The notes: a model not told the origin generated them from the letters alone. DNA of 64,000 nucleotides from an uncultured Bacilli bacterium (GCA_934140285.1 CAKPBI010000003.1:130588-194587); one strand, 5' to 3'. Shown: positions 35,209 through 45,417, counted from the stretch's first letter. Translations and numbers: made by a program.

Positions 35209-38200
35209 ATGAAAAAGATTAAATTGTTAGGTCTATTTCTTCTTACTATATGTTTGTCACTTACTTTCTATGGATGTAAAGAAACAAACAAATACACAAT
35301 TAAAGAAGTAAAAAAGGCCCAAAATGTTAAAATTGATAAAAACAAAGCAACTTTAAGTTTTGATGTTGATTCAAATGTTTCAACATTTGCCCTTAATAAT
35401 ATCATTATTAATAAAGGTACAATCGTTGTTTATGCTGAAAAAGAATGTAAAAATGAACTCACAACTCCGCTTGATTTAAAAAATGAAAAAAATGTATTTT
35501 ATTTTAAGGTTAGACTTAATAAAAATAATAAATTATTAAAAACGGTTTGGGAACTAACTATTAATAAGGTAAAATTATCTTCAACAACTTATGAACTTTA
35601 TTCATTTGAAGCTCTTTATAATGTTGGTGATGAATTTAAAGGTGGCAAGATAAAAAAGACTGAAAATAGTGTAGTTGAATTTATTGACATTGAAGAATCA
35701 ATGTTAACCGGATTTGATACATCAAAAGCAGGAGAATATGTAGTAACTATTAAATATGAAGTATGGTCTACAAAAACTACTATTACAGTATTTCCAAAAG
35801 GCCAAATCTTAGTTCCAAATTATCCTGAAATTAGTGTTAGTGAAATTAACAAATCAACTATCTTTGATGAATTGATTAGAGTTGCCATTACCATTACTCA
35901 TGGTGAACTTGGCGATGAATATGAAAAAGTAAAAGAAGAATTAATTAAAGAAAAAGCAACTGAAGCAACTTTATCACAAGCATTATCTACTGCATTATAT
36001 GAAGCCGGAGCTTCTAGAAAACAACTAGATAGTTTATATGAATTAATAAATGCAACTTTTGAAGATTATGCACCAAAAGATGATGGTGAACTAAGTGACG
36101 CAATTGATAATATCATTGATATGGTATCAAGAGCCCTTCAAATAGTTAATGGTTTAGATACAGTCTTATCAGAAAATCAAATTGGTATGATTACTTACAC
36201 AATCATTTCTAATAAAGTATATAATCGCGATGTAATTACGGAAATCCTTGAAACTTTCAAAGATGATCCATTAATTGATAAATGTAAAGAAATGTTTGAA
36301 AAAGGTAGTGCTGTAACCCTTGGTAGAAATGAATACATGTATCTTGGTATTACTTTATATAAAGAAGTAAAAATCCTTACAAGTGTTGATGCTGATTTTA
36401 TTCCATCAGTAGTTAATGTAATTGATTATATTGGTAAAGTTACATCAGGAGAAGAAGTTGAGTTAACTGATGAAATCATTCAAACAATTAACAAAACAGG
36501 TGAACTTCTTGAGAATTTAGTTAACAAGGTTAATACAACTACTTTAGATACAGTTTTACAAATCGTCCTAAAAACTCTAGGTATTCATGCGGATGATCTT
36601 AAAGAACATATCGAAACTCTTGATACTATGAGATTAATAAAGAATATGCCAGGAATCTTAAACTTTGTAGGTCGCTACTTAAGTAAACTTACAAAAGATG
36701 ATGAAGAAGGATTTATCAGTGTTGTAAAAGGAGTAAGTTACCTTGCATCTCCTCCATCAAATGTTGATGTAGTTGAAACTGGTAAAGTTTTAATTACTTT
36801 AATGAGAGAAATCAAAAAATGTTACGATACATTAACTCCTAAAGCCCAATTAGAATTAAAGACTAATGTATATGAAATCCTAAGTAATTTAGACAATCCA
36901 ATCTCTCTTGAAAATGTAATTACCTGCATTCAATATTATGCTAAAACTGATACATCTAATTATACTGCTGAAGAATATGGCGAATTATTAAGATCAATCG
37001 CATCATTAATGTCTCCAAATATTACCGCAGAAGTATATATGAAAAATTCAGTAATTGTAAAACAAAACGCAACTAAAGAGGAATTATTTGAAACCTTAAA
37101 AGCAAACATTGAAATAACTGTTTATGATCCATCAGTGACTGATGGCAGATATGTATTAGATCTTCTAATTGATTACTTAAAATCATATGATACAACAATT
37201 CCTGGTTTAAATGTTGCGGTTATCGAAACAAAAGATATCAAGGTTAAAGTTCACTACTTAGTTGAACCACTTGAACCAGAATATGTATTATCTAATCGAG
37301 ATTATGATGATTTGAACATGACATTAGTCATTGGTTTAGATGGTACTATTTATTTTAATTCTAACATCACGACTGTTTATGTACTTGAAACAATAACTGG
37401 TGTTATTTACAAAGAAGAAATTGATGGTTCAAACGTTAGAATTGCAAATCCTGATCTTTCATCAACAGGTAAGAAAACTTGTCTTGGCGAAATTGTAACT
37501 GAAAGATTTGGTGCTTTCTATTTACCAGTATCATATTATGTTGTTAATGTTAAAAATCCAGAAATAACAAAATTAGAAATTATCTTTGATAATAAGATTT
37601 TTAAAGGTGCTGAAAATGCAATTAGTGGAACTATCTATCTAACTTATAACTATGGCATTGCTGTTGAAATTGTTGAAGAAGATGAAGAAATAGTTAATAA
37701 ATGGTATTATGATAGTACTCGTTCATTCTTCTTTACAAAAAGTAACATCAGTGGTCTTGATACCAACAAAGCTGGTGTTCAAAATATTGCTATTACTATT
37801 GATAATGAAACATTACCTCAAAAGACTTTCTATACAACAGTTGAAGTACTAGAACCAAAAGATGGTGAAAGAATTACCGGTGTTGAATTCTACTTGAAAT
37901 CTATCTATGAAGGTGCAACCGACTATACAGAAGGATTAAGCATTTACATTAAGACTGTTGCTTATCAAATGGCAATGAATGGTTACACTTACAAGAAAGT
38001 ACTTGATGAAATTGCTAGATATAATCTACCATATGAAATAAAATTTGAAGCCTTAGGTGAGATAAAACAAGGTACTGTAAAATTCAAACTTACAGTCAAA
38101 GATTTGGAAGTAAACAAGGAATTTACTTATGTTAAAGAAGTTGATGTAATTTCTTCTGATGTTTATTATGATATGGAATATCTTACTATCAATCTTGACA

Positions 38201-39543
38201 CCCTTGTTTTCAAAACAAGAAACGCTGAAGAAATTGTAAAAAGCATAACTGGGGTGTTTGCTTCTAACCAATTTACTACTGTTGATTTAAAAGATGAAGC
38301 AGCTGCTGAATGGGCTAAAAAACATATTCAAATTACTATTGATGATCTTGACCAAATCACTTTTAGTTGTGGTAGATCTAGTTATGTTGTTAATTATGTA
38401 TATTTTGGATTAACTACAGATAACGCAAGAATTAAATTTACAAATGATTCTATGGTATATATTCCAGAGTTTATCCTTGATTTTAGTGATGAGGATATCT
38501 TCAATGGCTTAGTTAATTACATTGAATTTAATAATGGCCAATGGTTCTATAAAAATGAACATAATTTATATCAATTATTTAAAGAAAGCATTACAATTGA
38601 AAAAACTGAACTAGATGTTACAATTAAAATTGCTGATCAAAGATATGCTGTATTCCAAGTTATAAAGAAGGGGGAATATAACGTAGAATCAGGAATTTCA
38701 CTAAGTAATTATGAACTTGATAAAGATAATCTAACATTAGATTACCTTACTGGCTATATGACAGAAGTTGTTATTAGATATACTTCTACATATGGCGATA
38801 GTTTATTACAATACAGTGAAAGTAATATTACCCAATCATTGGTAAATCATTTTGAAATTGTAAAGATGCCAGAAACAATCGGTAATGTAGATGCAATACT
38901 ATCATTTGAGGGTAAAGAATTCTCACTATTTGCTAACTACTACTCATCATCAATGCCAAAAGAACTAGATAACTTAGAAATAAGAATTCCTAATGTATTT
39001 TATGATGGAACACCAACAGCGGAAGATGTAGCTTTAGGTGTCCTAGAGGTTCGTCTAAATTATACAAATGGTGAAATTAAAATCATAGATAACAGTGTTC
39101 TAGATAATTATGATATACACAATAATGTTTTATACAACTTCTTAATGAATGAATGCACAATTACCATTAATGATGATAGTTCAATTGAAATAACACACAA
39201 AGAAAGTGGTAAAAAAGGTTCAGTAAAAGCATCAGAAGTTAGATGGTATGACATAAATAAAATGAGAATAGTTAGAACTGATGGTTATAATACAACCTTC
39301 TCATATATCATGGTAGAAAGATTTGTTGAACCTCTTGACTCAATCATCTATTCAGTAAATTTTGCTTTCTATTATGATAATAGTGAAACACCTACAACCG
39401 CAATATTTATGGGTGTTGGTGCACAAAAATATGCTAAGAAGTTACTAAATTTAACAGTCACTCGTATTTTCAAAACTATATACTTTACTTATTATATTGG
39501 TGATGAAAAATATCAAGATGACTTTAATCCAAATTATTATTGA
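35209..39543 (+). CDS. Very large lipoprotein with bacterial Ig-like domains
   Basis: 1444 residues. Lipoprotein signal with lipobox FYGC. At ~125-200 and ~785-885 there are bacterial Ig-like modules (YNVGDEFKGGKI...GFDTSKAGEYVVTIKYEV and FKGAENAISGTIYLTY...GLDTNKAGVQNIAITI). Between them lies a long helical section (~210-600) and elsewhere beta-rich sequence that I do not recognise. It ends in TGA, which shows TGA is a stop here. Likely an extracellular structural or binding protein. It has its own promoter and terminator. Confidence 0.82.
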   Translation: MKKIKLLGLFLLTICLSLTFYGCKETNKYTIKEVKKAQNVKIDKNKATLSFDVDSNVSTFALNNIIINKGTIVVYAEKECKNELTTPLDLKNEKNVFYFKVRLNKNNKLLKTVWELTINKVKLSSTTYELYSFEALYNVGDEFKGGKIKKTENSVVEFIDIEESMLTGFDTSKAGEYVVTIKYEVWSTKTTITVFPKGQILVPNYPEISVSEINKSTIFDELIRVAITITHGELGDEYEKVKEELIKEKATEATLSQALSTALYEAGASRKQLDSLYELINATFEDYAPKDDGELSDAIDNIIDMVSRALQIVNGLDTVLSENQIGMITYTIISNKVYNRDVITEILETFKDDPLIDKCKEMFEKGSAVTLGRNEYMYLGITLYKEVKILTSVDADFIPSVVNVIDYIGKVTSGEEVELTDEIIQTINKTGELLENLVNKVNTTTLDTVLQIVLKTLGIHADDLKEHIETLDTMRLIKNMPGILNFVGRYLSKLTKDDEEGFISVVKGVSYLASPPSNVDVVETGKVLITLMREIKKCYDTLTPKAQLELKTNVYEILSNLDNPISLENVITCIQYYAKTDTSNYTAEEYGELLRSIASLMSPNITAEVYMKNSVIVKQNATKEELFETLKANIEITVYDPSVTDGRYVLDLLIDYLKSYDTTIPGLNVAVIETKDIKVKVHYLVEPLEPEYVLSNRDYDDLNMTLVIGLDGTIYFNSNITTVYVLETITGVIYKEEIDGSNVRIANPDLSSTGKKTCLGEIVTERFGAFYLPVSYYVVNVKNPEITKLEIIFDNKIFKGAENAISGTIYLTYNYGIAVEIVEEDEEIVNKWYYDSTRSFFFTKSNISGLDTNKAGVQNIAITIDNETLPQKTFYTTVEVLEPKDGERITGVEFYLKSIYEGATDYTEGLSIYIKTVAYQMAMNGYTYKKVLDEIARYNLPYEIKFEALGEIKQGTVKFKLTVKDLEVNKEFTYVKEVDVISSDVYYDMEYLTINLDTLVFKTRNAEEIVKSITGVFASNQFTTVDLKDEAAAEWAKKHIQITIDDLDQITFSCGRSSYVVNYVYFGLTTDNARIKFTNDSMVYIPEFILDFSDEDIFNGLVNYIEFNNGQWFYKNEHNLYQLFKESITIEKTELDVTIKIADQRYAVFQVIKKGEYNVESGISLSNYELDKDNLTLDYLTGYMTEVVIRYTSTYGDSLLQYSESNITQSLVNHFEIVKMPETIGNVDAILSFEGKEFSLFANYYSSSMPKELDNLEIRIPNVFYDGTPTAEDVALGVLEVRLNYTNGEIKIIDNSVLDNYDIHNNVLYNFLMNECTITINDDSSIEITHKESGKKGSVKASEVRWYDINKMRIVRTDGYNTTFSYIMVERFVEPLDSIIYSVNFAFYYDNSETPTTAIFMGVGAQKYAKKLLNLTVTRIFKTIYFTYYIGDEKYQDDFNPNYY

Positions 39544-39549
39544 TTAATC

Positions 39550-39582
39550 AATACTCCTTAAGTTTCTTAAGGAGTATTTTTC
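39550..39582 (+). terminator. Rho-independent terminator
   Basis: AATACTCCTTAAG / CTTAAGGAGTATT stem with a 3-base loop followed by T-rich sequence. Confidence 0.88.
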
Positions 39583-39677
39583 ATATTTCATAAAGCAAAT
39601 CGATTAAAAAAATCAGATTTCTTGTAAAAATAAAGTATTTGTTTTATAATAGTGTTCTTAAAAAAGAGGCAAAAGAA

Positions 39678-40592
39678 ATGAGATATAAAATTACAAAAAG
39701 ATGCTTAATATTTTGGTGTATGTTTATAGGACTTGGAGCATTATACGGAAGTATAATGATGTTTATTGATCCAACCGGAAAACTTCTTCAAATGGATGGT
39801 TTAATTAAATATTTTCAAGTACTACCATTTAGTGATGTTTTATTTAAAAATTATATTTTTTCCGGTATTTCTTTACTTATCGTAAATGGTATAACTAACT
39901 TTATTGCGACATACTTTTTAATAAAAAATAAAAAAGCAGGTCCAATCCTTGGAATAATCTTTGGTTGTACTTTAATCTTATGGATTATCATTCAATTTAT
40001 TATTTTCCCAACCAACATTCTTTCTATCGCATACTTTATATTTGGAATTATCCAATTATTAACTGGATATATGACTTATATCTTTTATCATCAAGCATAC
40101 TTTAAATTTGACATTAATGAATATCAAAATATTGGTACTAATAAAGATATCCTTGTGGTTTACTTTTCAAGACTTGGCTATACCAAACGTACAGCTTATG
40201 AAAAAGCTAATGAAATAGGAGCAGATATCTTAGAACTTACAACAAAAGAAAGAACCAAAGATACCCTTGGCTTCCTATGGTGTGGTAGATTTGGTATGCA
40301 TAAATGGGGAATGCCAATTGAACCAATAAACATCAATATTAAATCATATAAAAAGATTATTATTGTTTCACCTATCTGGGTATTTGATGTATCTGCCCCA
40401 ATCAGAGAGTTTTGTACAAAATATAAAAATGACATCAATGAAGTTGAATATATTGTTACTCACTATATGAAAGCAAAGTTCATGAAGGTAGCAGATAATC
40501 TAGATAAGATAATTGGTAAAAAAAGATTATCATATACCTCAATTTCCGTAAGACTAGGTAAAGTAAAGAAAATCATGTATAAAGGAAAGTAA
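39678..40592 (+). CDS. Membrane-flavodoxin fusion protein
   Basis: 304 residues. The N-terminal half has four transmembrane helices (for example GPILGIIFGCTLILWIIIQF). The C-terminal half (~155 onward) is a flavodoxin-like domain: DILVVYFSRLGYTKRTAYEK holds the FMN phosphate loop, and KKIIIVSPIWVFDVSAPIREF the second loop. It is expected to hold FMN at the inner membrane face and pass electrons; the partner is unknown. ATG 39678 follows AAAGAGGC; the upstream in-frame ATG has no such site. The terminator overlaps the stop (AAAGGAAAG / CTTTCCTTT). Confidence 0.78.
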   Translation: MRYKITKRCLIFWCMFIGLGALYGSIMMFIDPTGKLLQMDGLIKYFQVLPFSDVLFKNYIFSGISLLIVNGITNFIATYFLIKNKKAGPILGIIFGCTLILWIIIQFIIFPTNILSIAYFIFGIIQLLTGYMTYIFYHQAYFKFDINEYQNIGTNKDILVVYFSRLGYTKRTAYEKANEIGADILELTTKERTKDTLGFLWCGRFGMHKWGMPIEPININIKSYKKIIIVSPIWVFDVSAPIREFCTKYKNDINEVEYIVTHYMKAKFMKVADNLDKIIGKKRLSYTSISVRLGKVKKIMYKGK

Positions 40593-40613
40593 ATAAGGCT
40601 TTCCTTTTTATTA
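40580..40613 (+). terminator. Terminator overlapping a stop codon
   Basis: AAAGGAAAG / CTTTCCTTT stem and T5; the last codons of the flavodoxin-fusion gene form its left arm. Confidence 0.7.
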
Positions 40614-40654
40614 TATATGGTATAATATATTGACAAACAAAAAGGAGAATTGAA

Positions 40655-41059
40655 ATGGCTGAAAAAACATTTGAAGAATTAGAAAAAGAAAAAATAAAGG
40701 AAAATAAAAAGTACTTAGATATTTTTGAAAATGAAATGCGAAAAGAAAAATTAAGTGAAAAAACAATAAAAAAACATCTTAATAATATTGATATATACAT
40801 CAATGGCTATCTTTTATTTCGTGATATTATAAATATGGAAGATGGTATAAATTTAACATTTGGTTTCTTTGAAAACTTTTTTCCTAATAAATGCATCTTT
40901 AGTACAGAAAATAGATGTCGTGAAATGATGACATCACTTATTAAATTTTATAAAGTAATGCTTGATTATGGCTATGTTAATAAGACGGATTATGAAATAA
41001 TGGTTGATGAAATTAAAGTAGGTAAAAAAGACTGGGTAGAAAAGTGTAAACTTGATTAA
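40655..41059 (+). CDS. Small helical protein with an integrase-N-like fold
   Basis: 134 residues. FENEMRKEKLSEKTIKKHLNNIDIYIN resembles the SAM-like N-terminal domain of tyrosine recombinases (core-binding domain), but the catalytic domain is absent and the length is complete for this protein. A cytoplasmic DNA- or protein-binding role is possible but unproven. The ribosome binding site is AAGGAGA, with a TATAAT box ~30 bases ahead. Confidence 0.65.
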   Translation: MAEKTFEELEKEKIKENKKYLDIFENEMRKEKLSEKTIKKHLNNIDIYINGYLLFRDIINMEDGINLTFGFFENFFPNKCIFSTENRCREMMTSLIKFYKVMLDYGYVNKTDYEIMVDEIKVGKKDWVEKCKLD

Positions 41060-41106
41060 TAAATAATAATAAATAAAATATAATTTAAAGAAAGAAGAAA
41101 ATAAAA

Positions 41107-43689
41107 ATGAAAAAATTAATTAAAATACTAATGAGTTTAATCTTAATTTTTACATTATCATCATGTAAAAAAGAAGATGACTTTCGAAAAATAATCCTAA
41201 AAGGAATTGACAAAATAGGAATTCCTGAAGAAGTAACAAAAGATTTAGATTTTCCAACATCACTTAAAGTAAGTGGTTACAAAGTTAATTTTACTTATGA
41301 AACATCATCTGGTGTAATTAATACCAATGGACAAATTAATCCGGGAGTTGAAGACATCCCTGTAACAATTACTATAACTGGGGAACTAAAAGGATATCAA
41401 GAAACTAAAGAGTTTGAAGTAACGCTCAAAAAAGAAAGTACTACCATTGATCATATTGATGAAAAAACAAACAAAAAGTTATTAAATGAACTAAATGGTA
41501 TTGTTGAAACAAAATTTGAAGCATACATGAAATCAAACTATGCGGATAGGGTAATAAAATTCGCAGTTTATGCAGGTAGTGATGCACTTGTTCAAACAAT
41601 GGTAGAGTCAAAAATCATCAATGATCCTTGCTACTTTGAGATAGTTGACTATGTTTATGATGATTATTATAAAGAAAACAGAATAGTCTATCGTGATGAA
41701 GAAGGAACTCTTGTAAAATATCAAAATCAAGAAGATGGAATCTACAAAAGAACTTTATTAACCGAAGATAAAAATACCTTTGAATTTAGAAATGAAAATG
41801 ATAAAATAAGCTTTGACTTACCAACTGACAAAATTAACGTTTCAAAGTATGAAGATACTTACAAGATTAAAGCTCGTGTAATTGATATGAAAAGTATTGT
41901 TAATTTAGATGAATATATCAAAGCATGTAAAGAAGCAGGCTTAGATGAAGATTTTGTTAACAATATGGTATTCAGTGTAGAAGTAGATGTTAATGGTGAT
42001 TATATCGATGTACAAACAAGATGTATAACTGAATATATATATAATGGTAAAAAAATCCCAATTGTAAGTATGATTGGTTTATTCTATGGTTATGGAAAAT
42101 TTGAAGAATACAATCTTGATGAATTAAACAATGTTGAAAAACCTCAAAGCATTGAAGAAATAACTAAAACAACCAAAGAAAAAGAAGAAATCAATTTATG
42201 TGCTGGAAAACAATATTTCCGTTATAACTTCAAAAATGGTTTCTACGCAATAAATAATGGAAACTTTTTACTTGATGTAGAATATGAATTATATGATAGC
42301 AATAAAAACAAAATAGAACTTCCTAAAATCAAAGAATTTCCTGAAAATTGTATGAACTATTACTTTAATGTTCCAAGTGATGGTATCTACTATATGTCAT
42401 TTAAAGTAGATTCCTATATAAAAATTTGGGTAGAAAGATTAGATTATGAAACATATGTTGATATTAATAATCCAGAAAACATTCTCGGAAGTCATCAAGG
42501 ATTAATAGAAGGAAAATATGACCGAGGTTACTTCATTTATAAAGGAATTAGTAAAGCAATAATTAAAATTACTAATAACTCAAATAATGCATTAGCTATA
42601 GAGTATTTAGATAATGATAGATCAGCTAAAAGAGTGTCTCAATTAAATGCTAATGGTTTTGGCTATCTATTAGTTGAACCATCTGCCCCAATATTACTTG
42701 CGGGAGTAAATGATGAAAAGATCAATTATGATATTTCCGTTGAAATCTTTAATGATGAGTATGCTACCTCAACTGATATTTCATCAATGCCAAAGCTAAC
42801 TACTGATTGGAGTAACTATTTCTTAGTAGGTGAAAATACGAGATCTAAATATTTTGTTATCGATGTAAAAGAAAAAGGTATTTATACCATAAAACATCAA
42901 ACAATCAATGGAAATGATATCGCGATGAATCACAAGGTTGTAGATACTAATGGTAAAGAAATTTCATGTGTTCTTAACCAATGGGATTCTTATGTACTAA
43001 CTCCTGGACAATATACAATTCAATACATCAGTAATCATGAAATCATGGAAATAAAAACTAAATATGAGTATGATTCGACAGATTCAAAAAAAGTATCAGT
43101 AACGCTACCTAACTTAGAAAATAAAGATAGCTACTTAAAAGACCAAAGATCAATCAACTCTCAAGTTATTAAATATTATTTCACTTTAAAAGAAGATTCT
43201 ATTATCATCTTTGAAAATGAAAAAATCAGAATTTATGATACAAATGGAAAGATAGTATCTCTTGAACAACAAAATCTTGAAGAACATGGAATGTCTGCTC
43301 AAAAGTTTAAGGCGGGAAGTTACTATTTTATCTATGTAGATTTTATAATTGGTTCTAAAATGGAAATTGCCATTAATAACAAAACCACTCTTCCCGTATT
43401 TGATGGAGTTGGTACTATCATTAAACTTGGAGAAAGCATTACTTTAGATAGTAATGAGGACATCAAGTATTATAGTATCACTATTAACGAAGATGGAATA
43501 TATCATATTACATCAAGTATGACCTTTATTAGTTTCTATCTATATGATAAAGACTATAAGATGGTTGGTTCAATTTCTATGAATTATGATCCTACCTACT
43601 ATAACTTTAAACTTACTAAAGGTACTTACTATCTTGTAATAGAAAGTAATGGTACAACCTTCTCATTTCAACAAGGTGAACATAAATAA
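41107..43689 (+). CDS. Large lipoprotein
   Basis: 860 residues. Lipoprotein signal with lipobox LSSC. Residues ~25-110 form a small Ig-like beta domain (YKVNFTYETSSGVINTNGQI). Further modules (~370-860) repeat a pattern like YFxFNxxxDGIYYMSF, YFVIDVKEKGIYTIK, YYSITINEDGIYHIT, which resembles pre-peptidase C-terminal (PPC)-type beta-sandwiches. Probably surface-exposed and carbohydrate- or protein-binding. It is followed at once by a terminator. Confidence 0.78.
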   Translation: MKKLIKILMSLILIFTLSSCKKEDDFRKIILKGIDKIGIPEEVTKDLDFPTSLKVSGYKVNFTYETSSGVINTNGQINPGVEDIPVTITITGELKGYQETKEFEVTLKKESTTIDHIDEKTNKKLLNELNGIVETKFEAYMKSNYADRVIKFAVYAGSDALVQTMVESKIINDPCYFEIVDYVYDDYYKENRIVYRDEEGTLVKYQNQEDGIYKRTLLTEDKNTFEFRNENDKISFDLPTDKINVSKYEDTYKIKARVIDMKSIVNLDEYIKACKEAGLDEDFVNNMVFSVEVDVNGDYIDVQTRCITEYIYNGKKIPIVSMIGLFYGYGKFEEYNLDELNNVEKPQSIEEITKTTKEKEEINLCAGKQYFRYNFKNGFYAINNGNFLLDVEYELYDSNKNKIELPKIKEFPENCMNYYFNVPSDGIYYMSFKVDSYIKIWVERLDYETYVDINNPENILGSHQGLIEGKYDRGYFIYKGISKAIIKITNNSNNALAIEYLDNDRSAKRVSQLNANGFGYLLVEPSAPILLAGVNDEKINYDISVEIFNDEYATSTDISSMPKLTTDWSNYFLVGENTRSKYFVIDVKEKGIYTIKHQTINGNDIAMNHKVVDTNGKEISCVLNQWDSYVLTPGQYTIQYISNHEIMEIKTKYEYDSTDSKKVSVTLPNLENKDSYLKDQRSINSQVIKYYFTLKEDSIIIFENEKIRIYDTNGKIVSLEQQNLEEHGMSAQKFKAGSYYFIYVDFIIGSKMEIAINNKTTLPVFDGVGTIIKLGESITLDSNEDIKYYSITINEDGIYHITSSMTFISFYLYDKDYKMVGSISMNYDPTYYNFKLTKGTYYLVIESNGTTFSFQQGEHK

Positions 43690-43716
43690 AAATGCTATAG
43701 TTTTATAGCATTTTTT
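43689..43716 (+). terminator. Rho-independent terminator
   Basis: AAAATGCTAT / ATAGCATTTT stem with a 6-base loop, followed by T6. Confidence 0.88.
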
Positions 43717-43792
43717 CATATAAACAATGTCTTCCCAAAGATATTTACAAAAAGCCTTGCATAAAAGTATTAATTATGATAAAATTATAATA

Positions 43793-43912
43793 GATGATAA
43801 AAACATCTAGTCCGCTCATATGACTATAAACGTGGAGCAGGGAAAGGAAACGACATAGAAAACCGAGTACCATAAGTTGGCCGTTAGGTATCGTTATTCC
43901 ACGGCCTTTTTT
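43793..43912 (+). ncRNA. Structured leader RNA with terminator/antiterminator (riboswitch candidate)
   Basis: After a promoter-like TTGCAT - 17 - TAAAAT there is a ~120-base leader that is GC-richer than its surroundings. It has a GATG / CATC hairpin, GCTC / GAGC, TACC / GGTA, and a final GGCCGT / ACGGCC stem with T6 (43879-43912) that ends one base before the ribosome binding site of the flavoprotein gene. CGTGGA (43831) is complementary to TCCACG (43898), which overlaps the terminator's right arm, so an alternative fold would prevent termination. I could not match it to a riboswitch class that I know. Confidence 0.6.
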
Positions 43913-43926
43913 GAAAGGAAAAAAGT

Positions 43927-44544
43927 ATGAAAGTATTAATAATAAATGGAAGCCCTAGATTAAATGGTAATACAACACAAGTTTTAAATGAAATGAAAAA
44001 GGTATTAATAGAAGAGGAACTAGAAGTTGAAATATTTCAAGTAGGAGCCAAAAACATCCGTGGCTGTATTGCTTGTAACAAATGTCGAGAATTAGGAAAA
44101 TGTATTTTTGATGATGTAGTTAATGAATTACTCCCTAAATTACATGAAGCCGATGCGTTAGTTGTTGCAACCCCTGTATACTATGCCTCAGCTAATGGGA
44201 CTCTCATATCTTTACTTGATAGATTATTCTATGCCAACCAAGTTGATCTATCTATGAAGGTAGGTGCAAGCATTGCGATCGCCAGACGTGGTGGTGCTTC
44301 CGCAACCTTTGACGAACTTAATAAATACTTTACCATTAGTGGTATGCCAATAGTATCAAGTTACTACTGGAATAGTGTTCACGGAAAATCAGAAGGTGAA
44401 GCTCTCCAAGATAAAGAAGGTATCTACACCATCAGGATGCTTGCCAAAAATCTTGCTTTTTTAGTTAAATCAATAAACTTAGGAAAAGAAAAGTATGGTC
44501 TTCCCAAAAAAGAAAAACGAGAAATAACTAACTTTATTAGATAA
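43927..44544 (+). CDS. NAD(P)H-dependent FMN reductase / flavodoxin-family protein
   Basis: 205 residues. The N-terminal FMN-binding loop is INGSPRLNGNTTQVL (residues ~6-20), followed by a cysteine cluster RGCIACNKCRELGKC and the second loop ATPVYYASANGTLISLLDRL. This is the iron-sulphur-flavoprotein-like branch of the NADPH-dependent FMN reductase family. The electron acceptor is unknown. The 5' leader with a switchable terminator suggests control by a metabolite or cofactor. Confidence 0.88.
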   Translation: MKVLIINGSPRLNGNTTQVLNEMKKVLIEEELEVEIFQVGAKNIRGCIACNKCRELGKCIFDDVVNELLPKLHEADALVVATPVYYASANGTLISLLDRLFYANQVDLSMKVGASIAIARRGGASATFDELNKYFTISGMPIVSSYYWNSVHGKSEGEALQDKEGIYTIRMLAKNLAFLVKSINLGKEKYGLPKKEKREITNFIR

Positions 44545-44661
44545 ATTAAGATGAAGTTTGAAATGCAACTAAATTACTAAAATGTAATTTTAACTTAGCA
44601 TAATTGTTCCCTTTTCTATAAAAAAGTAGTATAATAATGTAGAAAAATTGGAGGGGAAATT

Positions 44662-45417
44662 ATGTTTGGTCCAAAAAATCCTGAGATTGCTTGTGGTATG
44701 TGGTCTCTAACATATATTATCGCATTAATCGTAGTAATTACATTTATTGTAGGTGGTTTATATCTATCTAGAAAAATGACACATAAAGGAGTAAAAAACG
44801 TATTAATTTTTGATGCGGTGTTTACTTCAACAACGGAAATAATAAAAATGATTTTTATTGGCTTAAACTACGGCATAAAAAAAGTTGAGTTTGTTCCTTT
44901 GTATTTTTGTTCACTCTTCATTTATATGAGTTCCTTTGCATTATCAAAAAATGAAACCATCAAAAAAACTGGCCTTGCCTTCCTTTTCTATGGGGGAATT
45001 GTCGGGGCACTATGTTTCTTCATTTATCCAAGTGCATGCATACCTAACTATCCAATTTATCATTTTATGTGTATTAGAACATTTATGTATCATGGCTTGA
45101 TGATTTATACAGGAATCTTAATTGTTATGAGAGGATACTACACTCCTTGTAAAGAAGATATTAAAAAATATGTTATCTCATTAACAATCATTTCCCTACT
45201 TGCTTATATTTGTAATAATCTATTTGGATATGATTATATGTACATATCAAAACCAATGGGTCTTTATATTAGTCAAGTAATCTATGATTTTAACCCATAT
45301 TTATATCCATTCATTGCGATGATAGTTGAAGTATCACTTCCTGTTATTATTACATCACTTGCTTATAAACTTATTAAAAAGATAAAAGCACCTCATGCTG
45401 AAACTGTAGAACAATAA
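44662..45417 (+). CDS. YwaF-like integral membrane protein
   Basis: 251 residues with about seven transmembrane helices. VEFVPLYFCSLFIYMSS and TFMYHGLMIYTGIL correspond to the 'LPLHLC' and histidine-containing patterns of the YwaF/TMEM164 family, whose vertebrate member is an acyltransferase; the bacterial role is not established. The ribosome binding site is GGAGGGG. Convergent with the PTS gene and separated from it by a shared terminator. Confidence 0.7.
   Translation: MFGPKNPEIACGMWSLTYIIALIVVITFIVGGLYLSRKMTHKGVKNVLIFDAVFTSTTEIIKMIFIGLNYGIKKVEFVPLYFCSLFIYMSSFALSKNETIKKTGLAFLFYGGIVGALCFFIYPSACIPNYPIYHFMCIRTFMYHGLMIYTGILIVMRGYYTPCKEDIKKYVISLTIISLLAYICNNLFGYDYMYISKPMGLYISQVIYDFNPYLYPFIAMIVEVSLPVIITSLAYKLIKKIKAPHAETVEQ

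Noticed and set aside
39541..39543. Mycoplasma-type code with TGA as tryptophan
   Set aside because: TGA ends this gene right before a terminator, and several ATGA overlaps (19222, 19863, 22839, 51531, 54608) use TGA as stop; tryptophan is TGG throughout.
40655..41059. Tyrosine recombinase / phage integrase
   Set aside because: Only an N-terminal-like helical domain is present; the catalytic R-H-R-Y domain is missing and no att-like repeats are seen nearby.
43793..43912. Leader as a purine, SAM, TPP, cobalamin, fluoride, THF or c-di-GMP riboswitch
   Set aside because: None of the conserved core strings that I know for these classes is present in order.
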